Source: Absidia repens (taxonomy: Eukaryota; Mucoromycota; Mucoromycetes; Mucorales; Cunninghamellaceae). From it: a stretch of 64,000 nt of DNA. Every line of letters starts with the position of its first letter. The first letter of the stretch is position 1. Shown piece by piece: positions 45,043-59,218 of the stretch. The notes under the pieces are model-generated. The model was not told the DNA's origin, searched no databases, and saw nothing but the letters and a program-made list of their open reading frames with translations. The stretch is from the NCBI GenBank assembly GCA_002105175.1, contig MCGE01000017.1, positions 434,001 through 498,000 of the forward strand, read 5' to 3'. Position numbers and translations under genes: made by a program.

Positions 45043-45824
45043 TCTCCCTTCCCTTACTCCCCAGTCTTTTATTCAACAATCAATATATTAGTTTATTCCT
45101 TCTCCATGCACATATTTTATTACTTTTACGTCACATGTTTGATTTTTTGACCTTTTTTTTTTCATCAAATAAAACTATATCCAATTTTATCAACTATTAT
45201 ATGCTATAGTTTATTTATATACTGTTTTATAAACCAAAATATATAATATGTCATTACTATACCTAGTACGTGTGCATGTATGAGGATTTTTGTCTGCATT
45301 TTGAAGACGAAAACATTAATTGCTTATTGTTTGTACAAATCTTGCTATATTCTCCTTTTCTCTCTAGTTCCCCCCCCCCATAGAGACACGATAAAAAAGA
45401 ACAAAGAAAAAATGCATGTAACACAAACGGAGTCTAAATGACCAAGACGAAAAACCACCAAACTTTGCTCCTCACTCCATGTTCTCTTTTTTATGTAAAA
45501 ACCCCTTTTTCTGCGCTATGGTATAATGGTGGCGCAACATACAAGAACAACGAAAGGTAAACATGGGTAAAAAAGTCTCTATTCCCAACCTTTCCTGTTC
45601 ACACATGCAGCCTTTTTTATGTAGAAGGCTCTTTTATTTGCTTCTGAAAAAAGGTAACTTCTTCTCCCTTCCACAATATGTGAACACCGCCCGCATACTG
45701 ACTTTTTTGTTTATTCATTATAAATAAAGTCGCAACTTTTGAAAAGGACGCAACAACAGCTCAATTAATCGTAGCATTCTCAACGGCCACAACTACAGCA
45801 TTTGACTACGTTGGACTGGATTTA
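45043..45824. other. Intergenic
   Basis: The NUP58 3' UTR has an AAATAAAAC signal at about 45168. AT-rich sequence follows. No gene is seen. Confidence 0.45.
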
Positions 45825-46060
45825 CGATGGATGGGATGGGACATCGTTTAAAATTTTAGCTTTTGAGAGAGTGACACGGGATAGCATAGGATGGGGGTAA
45901 TATGTGATAGGATAAGAAATAGAATAGGTATAGATGTGGATTATAATGAGGTTGAAAGGGTTAGAATTATGATAGGAATGGAAGTGTGGTCAGAATCAGG
46001 ATCAGGTTTGCAATGGGAAGGGTGGGGGATGGGGCACGAGAATTGGAATTGGTATGAGCC
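45825..46060. mobile_element. Purine-rich GGGATGGGAT/GATAGGATAG stretch, possible non-autonomous hAT relic
   Basis: It contains GGATGGGATGGGACAT at the left, GATAGGATAAGAAATAGAATAGG words in the middle and GGGTGGGGGATGGGGCACG at the right. The same purine style occurs in the 119-bp element at 50624. No clear terminal inverted repeats are visible, so the class is a guess. The frame of 120 codons across it is a composition artefact. Confidence 0.25.
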
Positions 46061-46651
46061 AACGTCTCAAAAAAAAAATTGTGCCCAACGACGTAGTTGG
46101 ATGAGGCAAAATGTGGTCTTTACTGCTCATGTATACCTGAAACCTTCTAACATTGGAAAAGAACGAACTCGCGATTCTCTTGGAATATTCCCAGCAATTG
46201 AAGGACAACGTAATAACCAAAAAAGACCGATATACTCACAAATAGATCAATAATTAATTGTATTTCTTTGATACCAATAAATGTTGATACCGGTTATGGA
46301 AGTTTGTCAGCATCGAAGGTATCTGGGCAACAAGTTATAGCGCTAGCAATCTATGATCGATGACGGCTACAATGATATCGCGGACTGGTTTGCTCTCTCC
46401 ATCATCACCACCACAAAATTGTCTGCCTCGCGTTATCTCACCCTCGGCCACAAAATCAACGATAGACAAAAACAATAATAACAAAGTGGTGGCTAGGCCT
46501 GCACTGAGGAAAGGAAAAATGGCAGAAATTGTAGCTGGTGTGTAGATAGTATGGAGTTAGTTTATATATTTTATTCATTTAGTTTACTATCTTACATTTA
46601 CTGGAAATAAAATCATATACATTATCATTTTAAACTCATGCTGTCCCATTA

Positions 46652-46692
<41 letters not shown>

Positions 46693-47489
46693 TACTGCGT
46701 TTCACATGAAATTTTCAATTATGCCTTTATTTTTCAGCTTATCGAGGAAAACCAATTACTATTTTTGGTATTGTATTTTTTTCGGGCATATCTATAAAAG
46801 CTACTTCTCAATGGCTACTTTCAAGATTATTTTTTAATTAGTGCTTCGACAACTTTATCTCAATGACGATATTAGCTATGAAATCTTTATTTTATTATTT
46901 CTCACTTAACGAAATGATTACTGCTGACCGAATTTAAATTCTATTTTATTGTCACTTTGTTTTCTATTTCTTACAAGCGGTTGAACAAGAAAAAAATAAT
47001 TATTATCTTTATTATATTTTTTAATCTTCATCAGCAAGGTTTTTTTTTTTAAAGTAACCCAACTTGTTGACTTCCTTTTATTCCAATTTTTGGAGTACTT
47101 TTACCATAAATTTTTGACAGCTGAGTCTGAATTTTATTTTCTCGACCTTGGTATTTTCATTTTTGAAAATAATACATCACCACTTGGTCTTTCAATTCTG
47201 GTCCTATTTTATTTTTAAGCCTTTTGTCGAGGATCGGTCTGAGTCCGAATCCGACAACAATATCAACAACAACAACACATCAACAACAACAACAACATCA
47301 TCAACGACACCGCCAGCCTCATTGCTGCGGACATTTTCAATGTCAACCTGTTGATCAGCTGGGGCCTCTCAGATGTGTAGTCCCCCATAAATATAAAAAA
47401 TGAAATACCGCCATCAATGAAACCACAAAAAAAATAGAAAATACATAAAAACCGAAAAACACAAATAGAACCCTTACATCAATTATAAT
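46061..47489. other. Intergenic, AT-rich
   Basis: A small open frame at 46360-46545 (61 aa, basic end) has coding-like composition and an AATAAAATC signal at about 46605, but nothing else supports it. An A run of about 37 lies at 46652-46688. A Ser/Asn/Thr-rich frame tail (47217-47354, SESESDNN and TTTTTSST) could be a terminal exon of an unrecognised gene. Confidence 0.35.
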
Positions 47490-48090
47490 TATTTAGTATA
47501 AATATCGCAACTTTTTATTATTATCCTTTTCTTTTCTTTTCTCTTTAGTTTTTTTTTATCAGTTTTCTCAATTAACAAATAAAACTTAGTACAAAGGTTA
47601 TTATACCACCAAATTATCTACTGTTTCTATTGGATCATAGAAACCTCCTTTTATTTTTGACTACAAGTCCTCTTTTTATTTTATTTTTACTGTGTGTTAT
47701 ACACTATATTTTTATTGAACCAACAAAGGTCAATACTTTTCTTTTTTATTTTATTTTACTTCTCCAAGTTTATTTTTTTATAAACTTTCTCTACAGTTGG
47801 ACTTTATCTACAAAAGTTCTGGTGCTCACTACTCTCAACTCTATTTTTGTTCAAATCAGGAACAAGATATTTCAAATTCCGCATAAGGAACAAATTTATT
47901 TTCAAGCTCTAAACAAGCAAAAGCTACACTAAAGGATAACTCAAGACATCCTATTCAACCCAGAAAAATATAAAAACCTACAAAAACACTACTCTGTTAC
48001 AAGCTTCTTACCCAAATTAGCCGTGACACTTTCCAGCTACAATCGGTTGAACTTCATCCTAAAATGTTCAGGTGCTCACTATTGTAAACC
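47490..48090 (+). mobile_element. LTR-like element, copy 1
   Basis: A TATA box (47497-47503, TATAAAT) is followed by CTTTTCTCTTTAGTTTTTTTT, then CAATTAACAAATAAAAC. Further on lie ATTGAACCAACAAAGGTCAATACTT, AGTTGGACTTTATCTACAAAAG, TTCTGGTGCTCACTACT (about 47817) and ATTTCAAATTCCG. The same blocks in the same order follow a second TATA box at 48318. This layout fits LTR U3-R-U5 sequences without internal coding, that is, solo LTRs or a decayed element. Confidence 0.5.
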
Positions 48091-48299
48091 CCGATCTAGA
48101 CTTGGTCAACCTGTCTGGATCAATTGATGACTTGGGCTAACAACGAGTAAGAAAACTGCCGCAGTTACGCCATCATCGTCAAATTCTACTCTTACGCCGC
48201 AGTCCAGTTGTCATCTTGTTGTTGACTCCTTCTTCTACGCCTTCATCTACCTACCATTGTACTCCGCTACACTAAAATCATGTTGACGACTCACATACT

Positions 48300-48980
48300 C
48301 CGCCATTTTCAAAACAGTATAAAAGGGCCAACTTTTTGTTACAAATTATTTTCTCTTTAGTTTTTTCAATTTATTCTTTTTCTCAATAAAAATAAAAAGT
48401 CAATCTAAAGTTTTTTTATAAAAACATCAAGCTATCAAGTCATTTCTATTTTGCTATAGAAATCTTTATTTATTTTATTTTCAGAGTCAGCTATACTCTT
48501 TTTTATTTTTATTGAACCAAGCTAAGGTCAATACTTCTACTTTATTTTATTTTATCAAGTTTTCTTTTAAAAACTTCTTTTATTTCAAGTTGGACTTTAT
48601 CTACAAAGGTTCTGGTGCTCACTACTTATTACCAATAACATATCTGGTACTTTCTACTTATATCAAATAATATATTTGGATATTTGGTACTCTCTATTTT
48701 TCAAGACCTACAAGTCAAGTAAACAAAAAAGGACATTTCAAATTCCGATTCAGGGGAAAAATAAATTTTGGTCCTCGCTGCAAATCCGTTCAAGCAAGAA
48801 CAAGAATACACTTATACACTATCCATTTGGTGTAAAACACAACTTGAACTTAACTAAAAGGTTAACTTCATACCGTTACGGCCCATATAAACTCAAGTAA
48901 ACCATACATATTTGGTACATCACTTTTACCTTATTATAACAACTCAAAAATACCCGTAACACTATAAAAAATAAAAACCT
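48300..48980 (+). mobile_element. LTR-like element, copy 2
   Basis: TATAAAAGGGCC box at 48318-48329, then TTTTCTCTTTAGTTTTTTC, ATTGAACCAAGCTAAGGTCAA, AGTTGGACTTTATCTACAAAGG and TTCTGGTGCTCACTACTT about 295 bases after the TATA (324 in copy 1). GGACATTTCAAATTCCGATTC follows. It ends about 45 bases before the tRNA gene. Similarity to copy 1 is ordered but patchy, so the two are old or belong to different subfamilies. Confidence 0.5.
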
Positions 48981-49024
48981 ACAAAAACAAAATTAACCGA
49001 CATCGATTGAAAGCAAAAAGATAT

Positions 49025-49108
49025 TGGTGACTGGGAGATTCGAACTCCCGCCTCAGATTGAGACCGCAACTTGAGTGCGGCGCCTTAGACCAACTCGGCC
49101 AAATCACC
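49025..49108 (-). tRNA. tRNA-Leu (anticodon CAA)
   Basis: Read on the minus strand, 84 nt. The acceptor stem GGTGATT pairs with AGTCACC and the discriminator is A. The D arm is GCC/GGC around GAGTTGGTCTAA. The anticodon stem CCGCA/TGCGG encloses the loop CTCAAGT, giving anticodon CAA. A long class II variable arm and the T arm GGGAG-TTCGAAT-CTCCC follow. It decodes UUG. No intron interrupts the anticodon loop, and a T-rich stretch lies downstream. It adjoins the LTR-like elements. Confidence 0.95.
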
Positions 49109-49629
49109 CTTGATAATGTGTGAACCAAGAAGTGCTATATATTCCTAATACTTTAATTAAAACACCGCCGGGCTCCTATTGGGTAGTTTAGGTCCTCCGT
49201 TTTATCTATTTTCGTTTTTGTTTTTTATTTTTCTTCCCTCTCTATTGCAGTTTTATTTCTCTTCTTATTTGTTTCTTCTTGTATACCAGCTTATTATTAT
49301 CTGCTCCTCACTTTCCTTACTTCATCATCTCCTATTTACAATCGCGAATTCGCAACCTACTCCTTCCCATTTCTTTGTGGTATTATTCAGATCGTGCTTC
49401 GTTTAGTTCCTATAGAATAATGTGCTTGTATCTGCGTTCGTGTGTGTATATGTGTTGAAGTGAAAAAGCAATTAGGATAAATAACTGGAAGAATCCTTTT
49501 TTTTTTTTATAATAAAGACAATCTCAGCTTTTTACTTCTCCTCCCAAAGCCTATTATCTTTTTTATCTGCATTCTGGTCGTCTTGCTCCCTCGCCATTTA
49601 GTAATTTAGTTTTTTAGTTTTTATTTTAG
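49109..49629. other. Intergenic, pyrimidine-rich
   Basis: A T/C-rich stretch upstream of the tRNA on its own strand. No gene is supported. Confidence 0.4.
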
Positions 49630-49722
49630 TGTACGATGTATTTCAAAACCCGACCACGTGAACTTTATTTATTCCCATTCCCCCGCTCTCTTATTTTCTT
49701 TTCCTTCTTTCTTTTCCTTCTT

Positions 49723-49760
<38 letters not shown>

Positions 49761-50400
49761 CATCATTCAACTTCATTGATGTTATAATGGACTTAGATTA
49801 GTATCAGGACTAGTTTAGAAGGGTTTTCAGCTCAGGGATTATAAGATGCATGGAGAAACCCTTTCATTTTGGATCTAGGATTTGGGACTACTCTTAGTAG
49901 GTTTTTTTGGAATCATTAGCTTAGCTTAGCTTAGTGTTCGTTTGTCTATAGTTTGCATATGCATCTGAATAAAATATGTCTCCTTTTACACAGTTCAATA
50001 ACAAATGTCCCATTAGTCTCTCTCATGTCTTGTGCAATAGATCTCTTGTTTACCACCATTGCCTCTTTTGATTTGTTTGGCAGTGGTTATACTTTAATAA
50101 AAACATGCCCCATTGGTTTATTTTTCATGCATTGTAGTGAACTTACTATATATTAAATTAAGCCCAATTTTACTGTTGTACCGTTAGATTAGTATTGCCC
50201 ATTCCTCTGTTCTAACTTTTATCCCTACTCATGCTGTCTCCAGTAGATCCTTAGTTACAATGAATCTCTTGCGTTTAGTTTATGTTGACCATATCGTCGT
50301 AATAAAACATATCTGTTTTTTTTAACCATTCTTTGACCCATGAGATACCAAGAGAATCATGTTGTTGTGGTTATTTTATGACTGTCTTATTTCTCTAGCT
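49630..50400 (+). repeat. Dispersed repeat family A, copy A6
   Basis: It begins ATTTCAAAACCCGACCACGTG (49649-49669), followed by a T run of 36 (49725-49760), GGACTAGTTTAGAAGGGTTTTC and the core at 49851-49872. Then comes TTAGCTTAGCTTAG and at least three tail units each with CATTAGTCTCTCTCATG/CAATAGATCTC or TAATGAATCTC words. It is the longest copy (about 760 bp). Confidence 0.78.
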
Positions 50401-52382
<1,982 letters not shown>

Positions 52383-53019
52383 CATCAATATCTCAGTGAT
52401 TACTTTATGATTACCATTTATTTTTTTTATGTGTGGAACTGATGATAGTGCAATAAAAAAATCATGTTTTTGCGATCAAAATTTTGACTTTATGAACGTT
52501 TATGATTGAAATGTGCTTGTGGTAGAGATTATGTGTGAGATTATTTGAAATGGGATGTAGCTTTTGTAGTTGTGATAATCGTGACACTCGAGGTAATGCT
52601 TATGGAGTCTTTTTTTTTTTTTTTTTTTTTTTTTTTTGCCATTCTAGAGAAGTCATCTGGAAGGATAGGGGTGTTTTTTTTAGGTTATTTCTCCACAAAA
52701 TCACGATCGATTCGGAAATATGTGTGTCTATCAGTGATTTTTTTAGGAAAACCTGTTTTTAAGGTGCAAATATTATGTTCCGGTTAATTATTCATGACAA
52801 TGACTAAAATCTGAAATTAAAACAATCAACTTACCCCTCTTATCTGGAAAGGTTGCTAGCGAGCTCCTATTTGCTAATATGTCGTTCTTGTGATCTCTAT
52901 CAATCCCATATATCTATATTTATTCAATTCTTTTCACGTTTTTGTTTTTTCCATTTGCCCCTCTTTTATTTTACTGACTAATGAGAAAGGAACCACCAGT
53001 AACAATCGCTTAATTAGTC

Positions 53020-53064
<45 letters not shown>

Positions 53065-53888
53065 GATGCATACTATAATACGTTTTCTGTAAAACAAACT
53101 GTATATTGTTATTGTAGATATCCCCATTATTAAGATCGGATAAATATTATATTCCCGGATGGAGGAAAAAAGAGACTGCCCCTTGTTTTTATGGTGCATG
53201 AATAGGAGGTGAAACCATCTACCCTCAGGGCTATGAAACCAAAGAAATTATCAGTGATGGGATATATATCGTTATACACCGTTAATGCTTCCGAATTGGA
53301 AGATTACTCTCTTTTATTTTAACAATGAGAATTGTTTTACTATTTTACTAATATACCGTTGACACGTCAATACCCGAAATTTGACCATTTTATGCACACT
53401 GAGTTTGAATATACAGGAAATAAAAATATGTTCCTGAATTGAGACGGTTACAAAGCATTGACGGATAGCGCTCAAATTTTACCCTTCTTTCATATCATCA
53501 TTTCAGTATGATAAAACTTTTATATAGATTAAGTTTTAATTGATCCACTTCGATGGGTACTCTACTGATATAATGATTTAAGTATAATTCACCCTTTCTC
53601 CTTTTTTTATTTTTTCCTGGTTGAACAGTGGGCTTATCTGTACCTCACGTACCATTTCATTTCCCTCTTCTGATATTCTGAATGAAAAAAAAAAGCAACC
53701 CCAACCCTAATTTAATCGAAATATAGAGTGCCTATGATCAACGCCATCCATCCTCATTACAATTTTAATTAATGATAACGTGACAAAAAAAAAGTACGGA
53801 CAGATGATTGCTTTTGTCACTGGATAATTTTTCCAAGATAATGAGTATATCCGCATGCGGATCGACGTTGTATAAGGCGGCCCAGTGG

Positions 53889-53921
<33 letters not shown>

Positions 53922-54428
53922 GATACCCAGGTGACTAGGCTGATTAACCTACTTGTCATCTTACATATGCAGAGAGAGCATAAGCACAAGCACTCAAAAA
54001 TAATGCAACACTTTCCCTACATGTGCACTATGCTGAAAGGACAGCGCCCAGAATCAAACGCTCAATCATGTGAATTACGTTTTTGCATACAGCTGCTCCA
54101 AATAATCATTCAGTGAGAAGCACGAGAATGGTGGTTTTTTTTAAAGGGTCTTTCTATTGCCAAACACACTCTAGAAAAAAAAAGAGCCGATTGATTATTT
54201 AAAGTAAAAATAGCACAGATAATGCGATACATAATATACACAAGTCATGTTTGATAGATTTGCTTTTTATTATAATGTAATACGATGAAGTGAATAAAAA
54301 AATATGATACGGTAAATATGATAAAATGATACTAAAGCTAAGATATATGAATGTGGATTATATCACTAACTAATATATGAGGAAAGATACTATAATACAC
54401 TAATATGAGGATGATAACAATCACTAGC
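52383..54428. other. Long intergenic region
   Basis: About 2 kb with no supported gene. It contains a T run of 27 (52611-52637), an A run of 42 (53021-53062) and adjacent T/A runs at 53889-53920. The last 200 bases are probably the 3' UTR of the zinc-finger gene on the minus strand. Confidence 0.45.
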
Positions 54429-55286
54429 CTAGTATAAGAGTAATGAATGAATGGAAGGCAAAGTAGGTCGTTGATGATAATAATCTTCATTTTTTGCTGG
54501 TGGTGACAAGGAAGGAGAAATCGGCAAATGGGAAGGCGGAGAAGACTTACCCGTGATTTGATAGTTCGAAGATGTGCAGGAAGAAGACGATGAAGACGAT
54601 GAAGATAAAGATAAGGAAGAAGATGACGGGGAGGAGTATAATGGTGTCGAAGCCCTTGCTAAAGCCTGGTACCTAGTATTGCATTCCATAGGTTGCGGCA
54701 GTTTTTCACGATAATAATCTTGACGTTGACTTTGTTGCTGCTGATAGGGAGTAAATCCAACAAGAGAGGCACGCCTTTTTTGGTCGCAGGGGGCATCAGC
54801 ATACATTGTGGGTGTTGCCAAAGTTGTTGTCGAGTGGTGATCCATGGCTGTACATGACGAAAGAGCTGGGCTAGGTGGTAATGCAATGACACTGTTGCTA
54901 TGGCGTTGATGATAATGTTGTTGATGGTAATAATGTTGTCTTTGTGGTGATGTTTTTAAGTGATGAGTTTGCTTTTGACAAGAGTTGGCATCAGAAGGTG
55001 GAGTCAAGGGAGGAGTAGACTGTGGTGGTGTTAGACGCCGGACAAACAAGTCTCGCTGTCCATAACGGCATGGTGATGATGGGGATAACGTGTGAGTCCG
55101 GGAGTGTCTTGTTAATTCGTCCGATCTTGAGAATCGTTTACCACAACCAGGATACAGGCAAGGGTGAGGTTTTTCACCAGTATGTGTTCGGATATGTCGA
55201 GTTCGATGTTCCAGCCGAAAGAAAGCTTTGGAGCACATGGTGCACTTGTATCGTCGTTGTACTGAAGCGTTGGATTTTCTGTTCAT
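54429..55286 (-). CDS. C2H2 zinc-finger transcription factor, CreA/Mig1-like
   Basis: An intronless frame of 285 aa. Two adjacent C2H2 fingers lie at about 14-66 ([19 protein letters not shown], then [20 protein letters not shown] ending HSRTH) joined by a TGEKP linker. The RLEHRTRH and RSDELTRH recognition helices are those of CreA, Mig1 and Cre1, which bind GC-rich SYGGRG-type sites in carbon catabolite repression. The remainder is Ser/Gln/His-rich low complexity, shorter than Aspergillus CreA. No leucine zipper is seen. Early-diverging fungi often hold several paralogues of this class, so orthology to CreA itself is not claimed. Confidence 0.88.
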   Translation of the reverse strand: MNRKSNASVQRRYKCTMCSKAFFRLEHRTRHIRTHTGEKPHPCLYPGCGKRFSRSDELTRHSRTHTLSPSSPCRYGQRDLFVRRLTPPQSTPPLTPPSDANSCQKQTHHLKTSPQRQHYYHQQHYHQRHSNSVIALPPSPALSSCTAMDHHSTTTLATPTMYADAPCDQKRRASLVGFTPYQQQQSQRQDYYREKLPQPMECNTRYQALARASTPLYSSPSSSSLSLSSSSSSSSSCTSSNYQITGKSSPPSHLPISPSLSPPAKNEDYYHQRPTLPSIHSLLLY

Positions 55287-56903
55287 CGTGGAAAGTAAGT
55301 GGGAGAATGATCTAATTTTTTTTTGTGGGGAGATATTGAGAATGAAGGGTGTTTGAGATGGAGATGGGCAGTTTGAATGTAAAGAGAATGAAATGATAGG
55401 TAAATTTCAAGAAATTGTAGTGGAGACAGTGTTGTAATAGTAATTGAAATGGGGTGACAGTGTAGGCAGAGAAGAGAGTGAGAAGATAAAAAAAAAAGGT
55501 GAAGAGGAAAGAGAAGGGAAGATAAATAAAAAGTAATTTTTAAAAGTCCTCTTATACCTTTAATGCTGTGGGCAAAAAAAGGAAAAAAAAATAATCTCTG
55601 ACCCCTCATTTTAACGTCAAAGCAACAAAAAAGCGCCTCAGACATAATTGTTTAGTCTCAAAACTTATTAGCCCTAATTTTTTCCCACTTCTTTTTCCAT
55701 ACATATACATAGAAATTCAGTCTCCTTGAAATGATTTTCTGAACGGGGATAGCAGTAAAGTGTGATGATATTCCTCCTCCTCCTCCCCCCCTGAATCACA
55801 TTTTTCATTTTGATTTGCTACCTAAAAGGACCCTTGGTTTCCTATTTTAGTTTAATCAAACAATTTGCTGGAAAAACTTGGCCCATATATACAAAGTCGA
55901 AAGACGGGGCCGAAAAAAAAGGACTCACTCACATTTAAAATTCCGCCATATGCAAAAAAAGCATGGACCATTGATTATCCTGCATTCAGCGTTTTCCTAT
56001 ATCCCAACTTTTGGCATCAGCAGTAGTCCGCCTCTTTTGAAGAAAAATATAAGGGAGGAGGGAAAACACACACACTACGAAAAAAATAAATAAATTAAAG
56101 AAGAGGAAAAAACTTCGTCAACATCATAACAATTACCATCTGGTATCGCCATCGTTGTAGTGTAATAATGATAGGTACATACTATACACCCCATTATCTA
56201 CTCCACGATAAAATAGTTAATATATGTACTTGTGATTGATTAAGAAAATTATTTTCATATTAGTAAAACGCAATAATTGTAATCAATTTTCATTTTAATG
56301 CAGGGCTTTTTAATATTCCCGTGAAAAGAAGAAGCAACAAAACTAGGAGGGAATAAAAAAGAATAAAAGAATTCTAAACCTATCATTGTCGTCATCCAAG
56401 TGCATAACCCATCAGTTGATTCACTAAATCACGATATCATACTTATCATACCCATTACATCCTCACGCAAGTCTGTTGTATCATCAGGAAAATCATTGGC
56501 ACATGAAAGCGTTGAATGTGATCCAAAGGAGACAACACGAGCCTATTAAGGAGTTCAGTTTTTAAACGTGTGATGGTATTTTTGAATCAATATATCTATA
56601 TGAAAGATTTCATAATCAACAGAGGTGGCCACAGCACATGGAGTCATCATTTTGCTTTTACTGTTTTCCACTACCCCAATGTCGCTTTATGTAATCATAA
56701 TCTTCATTCAAGGGCTTCCCCTACCTTCTCTAACCTATTGTAGTAACATTTGTCAACCAAAGTTTTATCCCCCCGCCCAAAAAAACATCGAATTCCATAT
56801 AATGTAAATGTATTTTATTTTGACATACAAAAAAATGAAAAAAAAATATAAAACTATATACTATATAAAAAATATATAAAGAGAGGAATCAATCAAGTCT
56901 AAT
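55287..56903. other. Intergenic
   Basis: The first 350 bases are a purine-rich leader (T/C-rich on the sense strand) of the zinc-finger gene. The rest is AT-rich, with no gene supported. The end holds the AsnRS 3' UTR with AT-rich polyadenylation-type sequence. Confidence 0.45.
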
Positions 56904-59020
56904 CTAAGGAGTACATCTACCAGTGAATCGAGGATAGAGCGAACAATCACGAACAGTGTATCTGTTGAGCAACCAAGCAAGGAAGCGTTCAACACCAAGG
57001 CCATAACCACCATGGGGAGAAGTACCATACTTGCGTTGATCAGTGTACCAGTAGTAAGGAGAGGGATCAATGCCTTCTTTCTTATATGCTTCCAACAATT
57101 CGTTCTAATAAACCATTCACAAAAAAGGTGATTAAATATATACATCAACCACATTAGTATAATGTAATTTTTCTCTTTCTTACCATATCGTTCATTCTCA
57201 TACTACCACCAACAATTTCACCAACATTAGGCATCAATACATCCACACTTTCAGTCACAGATCGGTCGTCAGCACATTTTTGCATATAGAAGGCCTTGAT
57301 ATCGGCAGGGAAGCGACATAGCAGAATAGGACGGTTGATCTTGTCAGTCATAGCACGTTCAGGAGCTTCGGGAATATCTTCACCGTATTGATAGTAAGAG
57401 CCATCTTCCTTTTTAATGTCATTGTCCTTAAGGTATTTGATAGCATCGGCATAGTCCATACGCAAGAAAGGTCGAGCAGGAGGTTGGAAGCCGGGGTTGA
57501 GCTGTTCGACTAATTGGCGAGTAGGTTCGTGAGCCATAATACGGTCAATCACATCGCAAATCAAATCTTCAATGCAGTCCAACATATCTTCAAAGGACAA
57601 GAACACCATTTCAGCTTCCAAATGGGAGTATTCAGACAAGTGACGACGAGTGTGAGATTTTTCGGCACGGTAAGATTCAGCAAGACAGAACACATCGCCA
57701 AGGGCAGGAAGACAGGTTTCGAGATAAAGTTGAGATGATTGGGTCAAATAAGCCTAAACACCGCACCCATAAAAATTAACAGTAAATAAGCAATGTCTTT
57801 TCTTTTATTGTGTCACACTTACGTTTTGACCGTAGTAGTTGAATTCAAACAATGTCGATCCACCTTCGACTTGAGTTTGCACCATGCAAGGAGGAGTAAC
57901 TTCGGTATAACCACGAGAATCATAATGCGCACGGAATGCCTTGATCACTTCAGCACGAGCCTTCAAAACGGCGGAAGATGTTTCACCACGAAGAACCAAA
58001 TGTCTGTTATCGAGTAAATAGGAAGGATCGGCATCAGGTGTCACTTTGCTGTTGAATGCTTCTTCGCCATCAGGTGCCTTGCCCACTAATTCCCAGTAGT
58101 CGACCACCAATTCGTGATTGTCAGGTGCCTTTTTACCTTCAGGGAGAGCGTTGATCACACCATAAACAGTAATGGTTGATTCAGTTGTGAGTGTGATAGC
58201 ATCGAAGGTGTGACACTATGTACAAAATATAATAACAGAGTCAAAATAAAAATCTACGCATTCCCTATTTATGTGATCTATTCTATTTACCAATTCACCG
58301 GTAAGCACACATTGTAAGTAGCCAGAACCATCACGAAGGATGACAAACATCATGTCCTTGCCTTGTACACGGAGACGATGGACCCAACCGGAGACCTTGA
58401 CCCGCTTTCCACGAGATTCCACACCTTGGCGGATCTTGATCTATATATGAATAAAGCAGAGATTAAGTAATTGACTTACCCCTCGTCCACTACATTGGTT
58501 TTAACTTACCTTTTCAGCCTTGGGTAAAGAAGTATCTTGAGTCAATACAATAGATTTGGCATGTTCCAAAGCCTTAGCTTCTTCGGCAGCCTTCTTCTTC
58601 AATTCTTCGTCTTGCTTTTGCTTTTGTTCTTCTTGCTTCTTCAATTTGCGTTGTTGTTCCACCAAAGTCTTTTTAGCCTTTTTGAGAGCAGCGCCAGAAA
58701 CATCCTTATAACCTTCGGCATCCTTTTTGACGACAACTTTGACGTTTTCACCATGAGTTTCAAGAGCTTTCAACACTGTTTTAAGAGGAGAGGCTTCGGT
58801 ACCAGCGCCTTCATCGGTGCCAGTCAATTCGTCAACGTATACCGCTATTATAAGAAATAAATAAAAACAAGCCCCCAAGGCCCAGTCAGTGTCAAAAATT
58901 TTCGTACTTTTTTTTTATGATATAAATACAGTAGTAGTTTTCTGTATCGTGAAGTCAGGTCTTTCACTTACTTTCAGTAATAGCAAGCTTTTCAGCAGCT
59001 TCAGAGATTTGAGAAGCCAT
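56904..59020 (-). CDS. DED81: Cytosolic asparaginyl-tRNA synthetase
   Basis: Six exons on the minus strand: 59020-58972, 58844-58510, 58440-58291, 58215-57823, 57753-57184, 57104-56904, giving 565 aa (yeast Ded81 554). The first 125 residues are the eukaryote-specific extension with a long Lys/Glu/Gln-rich helix ([20 protein letters not shown]). An OB-fold anticodon-binding domain follows ([16 protein letters not shown]). The class II core has [20 protein letters not shown], motif 2 around [20 protein letters not shown] and motif 3 [15 protein letters not shown] (about 531). It charges tRNA-Asn with asparagine. No mitochondrial leader is visible. It shares a 198-bp intergenic region with the divergent molybdopterin synthase gene. 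Confidence 0.96.
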
Positions 59021-59218
59021 ATTTTTTTTTTTTAAAAAACAAAGAGAAAAAAAAGAAAAAAAAGGAAACTCTTGTTTTTTTTCAACCTCTCATATTTCCC
59101 AAAAAAAAAAAAATTATGAATCATTGTGACCGGACTTTCCAATTTTGGGAGAAGGCTTTCTTTTCAGTCAGGGCGCATTTTCAGACCCTTCTCGCTACCC
59201 TTTGTTTTTCAGGTTAAC
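59021..59218. promoter_or_regulatory. Shared divergent promoter of AsnRS and MOCS2B
   Basis: 198 bases separate the two start codons. The stretch contains A/T runs next to each gene and a central mixed part (CATTGTGACCGG). Any transcription of either gene must initiate here or within the neighbour. Confidence 0.55.

Noticed and set aside
45891..46253. 120-codon frame on plus
   Set aside because: It spans a GATAGGATAG/GGGATGGG purine-rich stretch that lacks stops by composition; no splice or family support.
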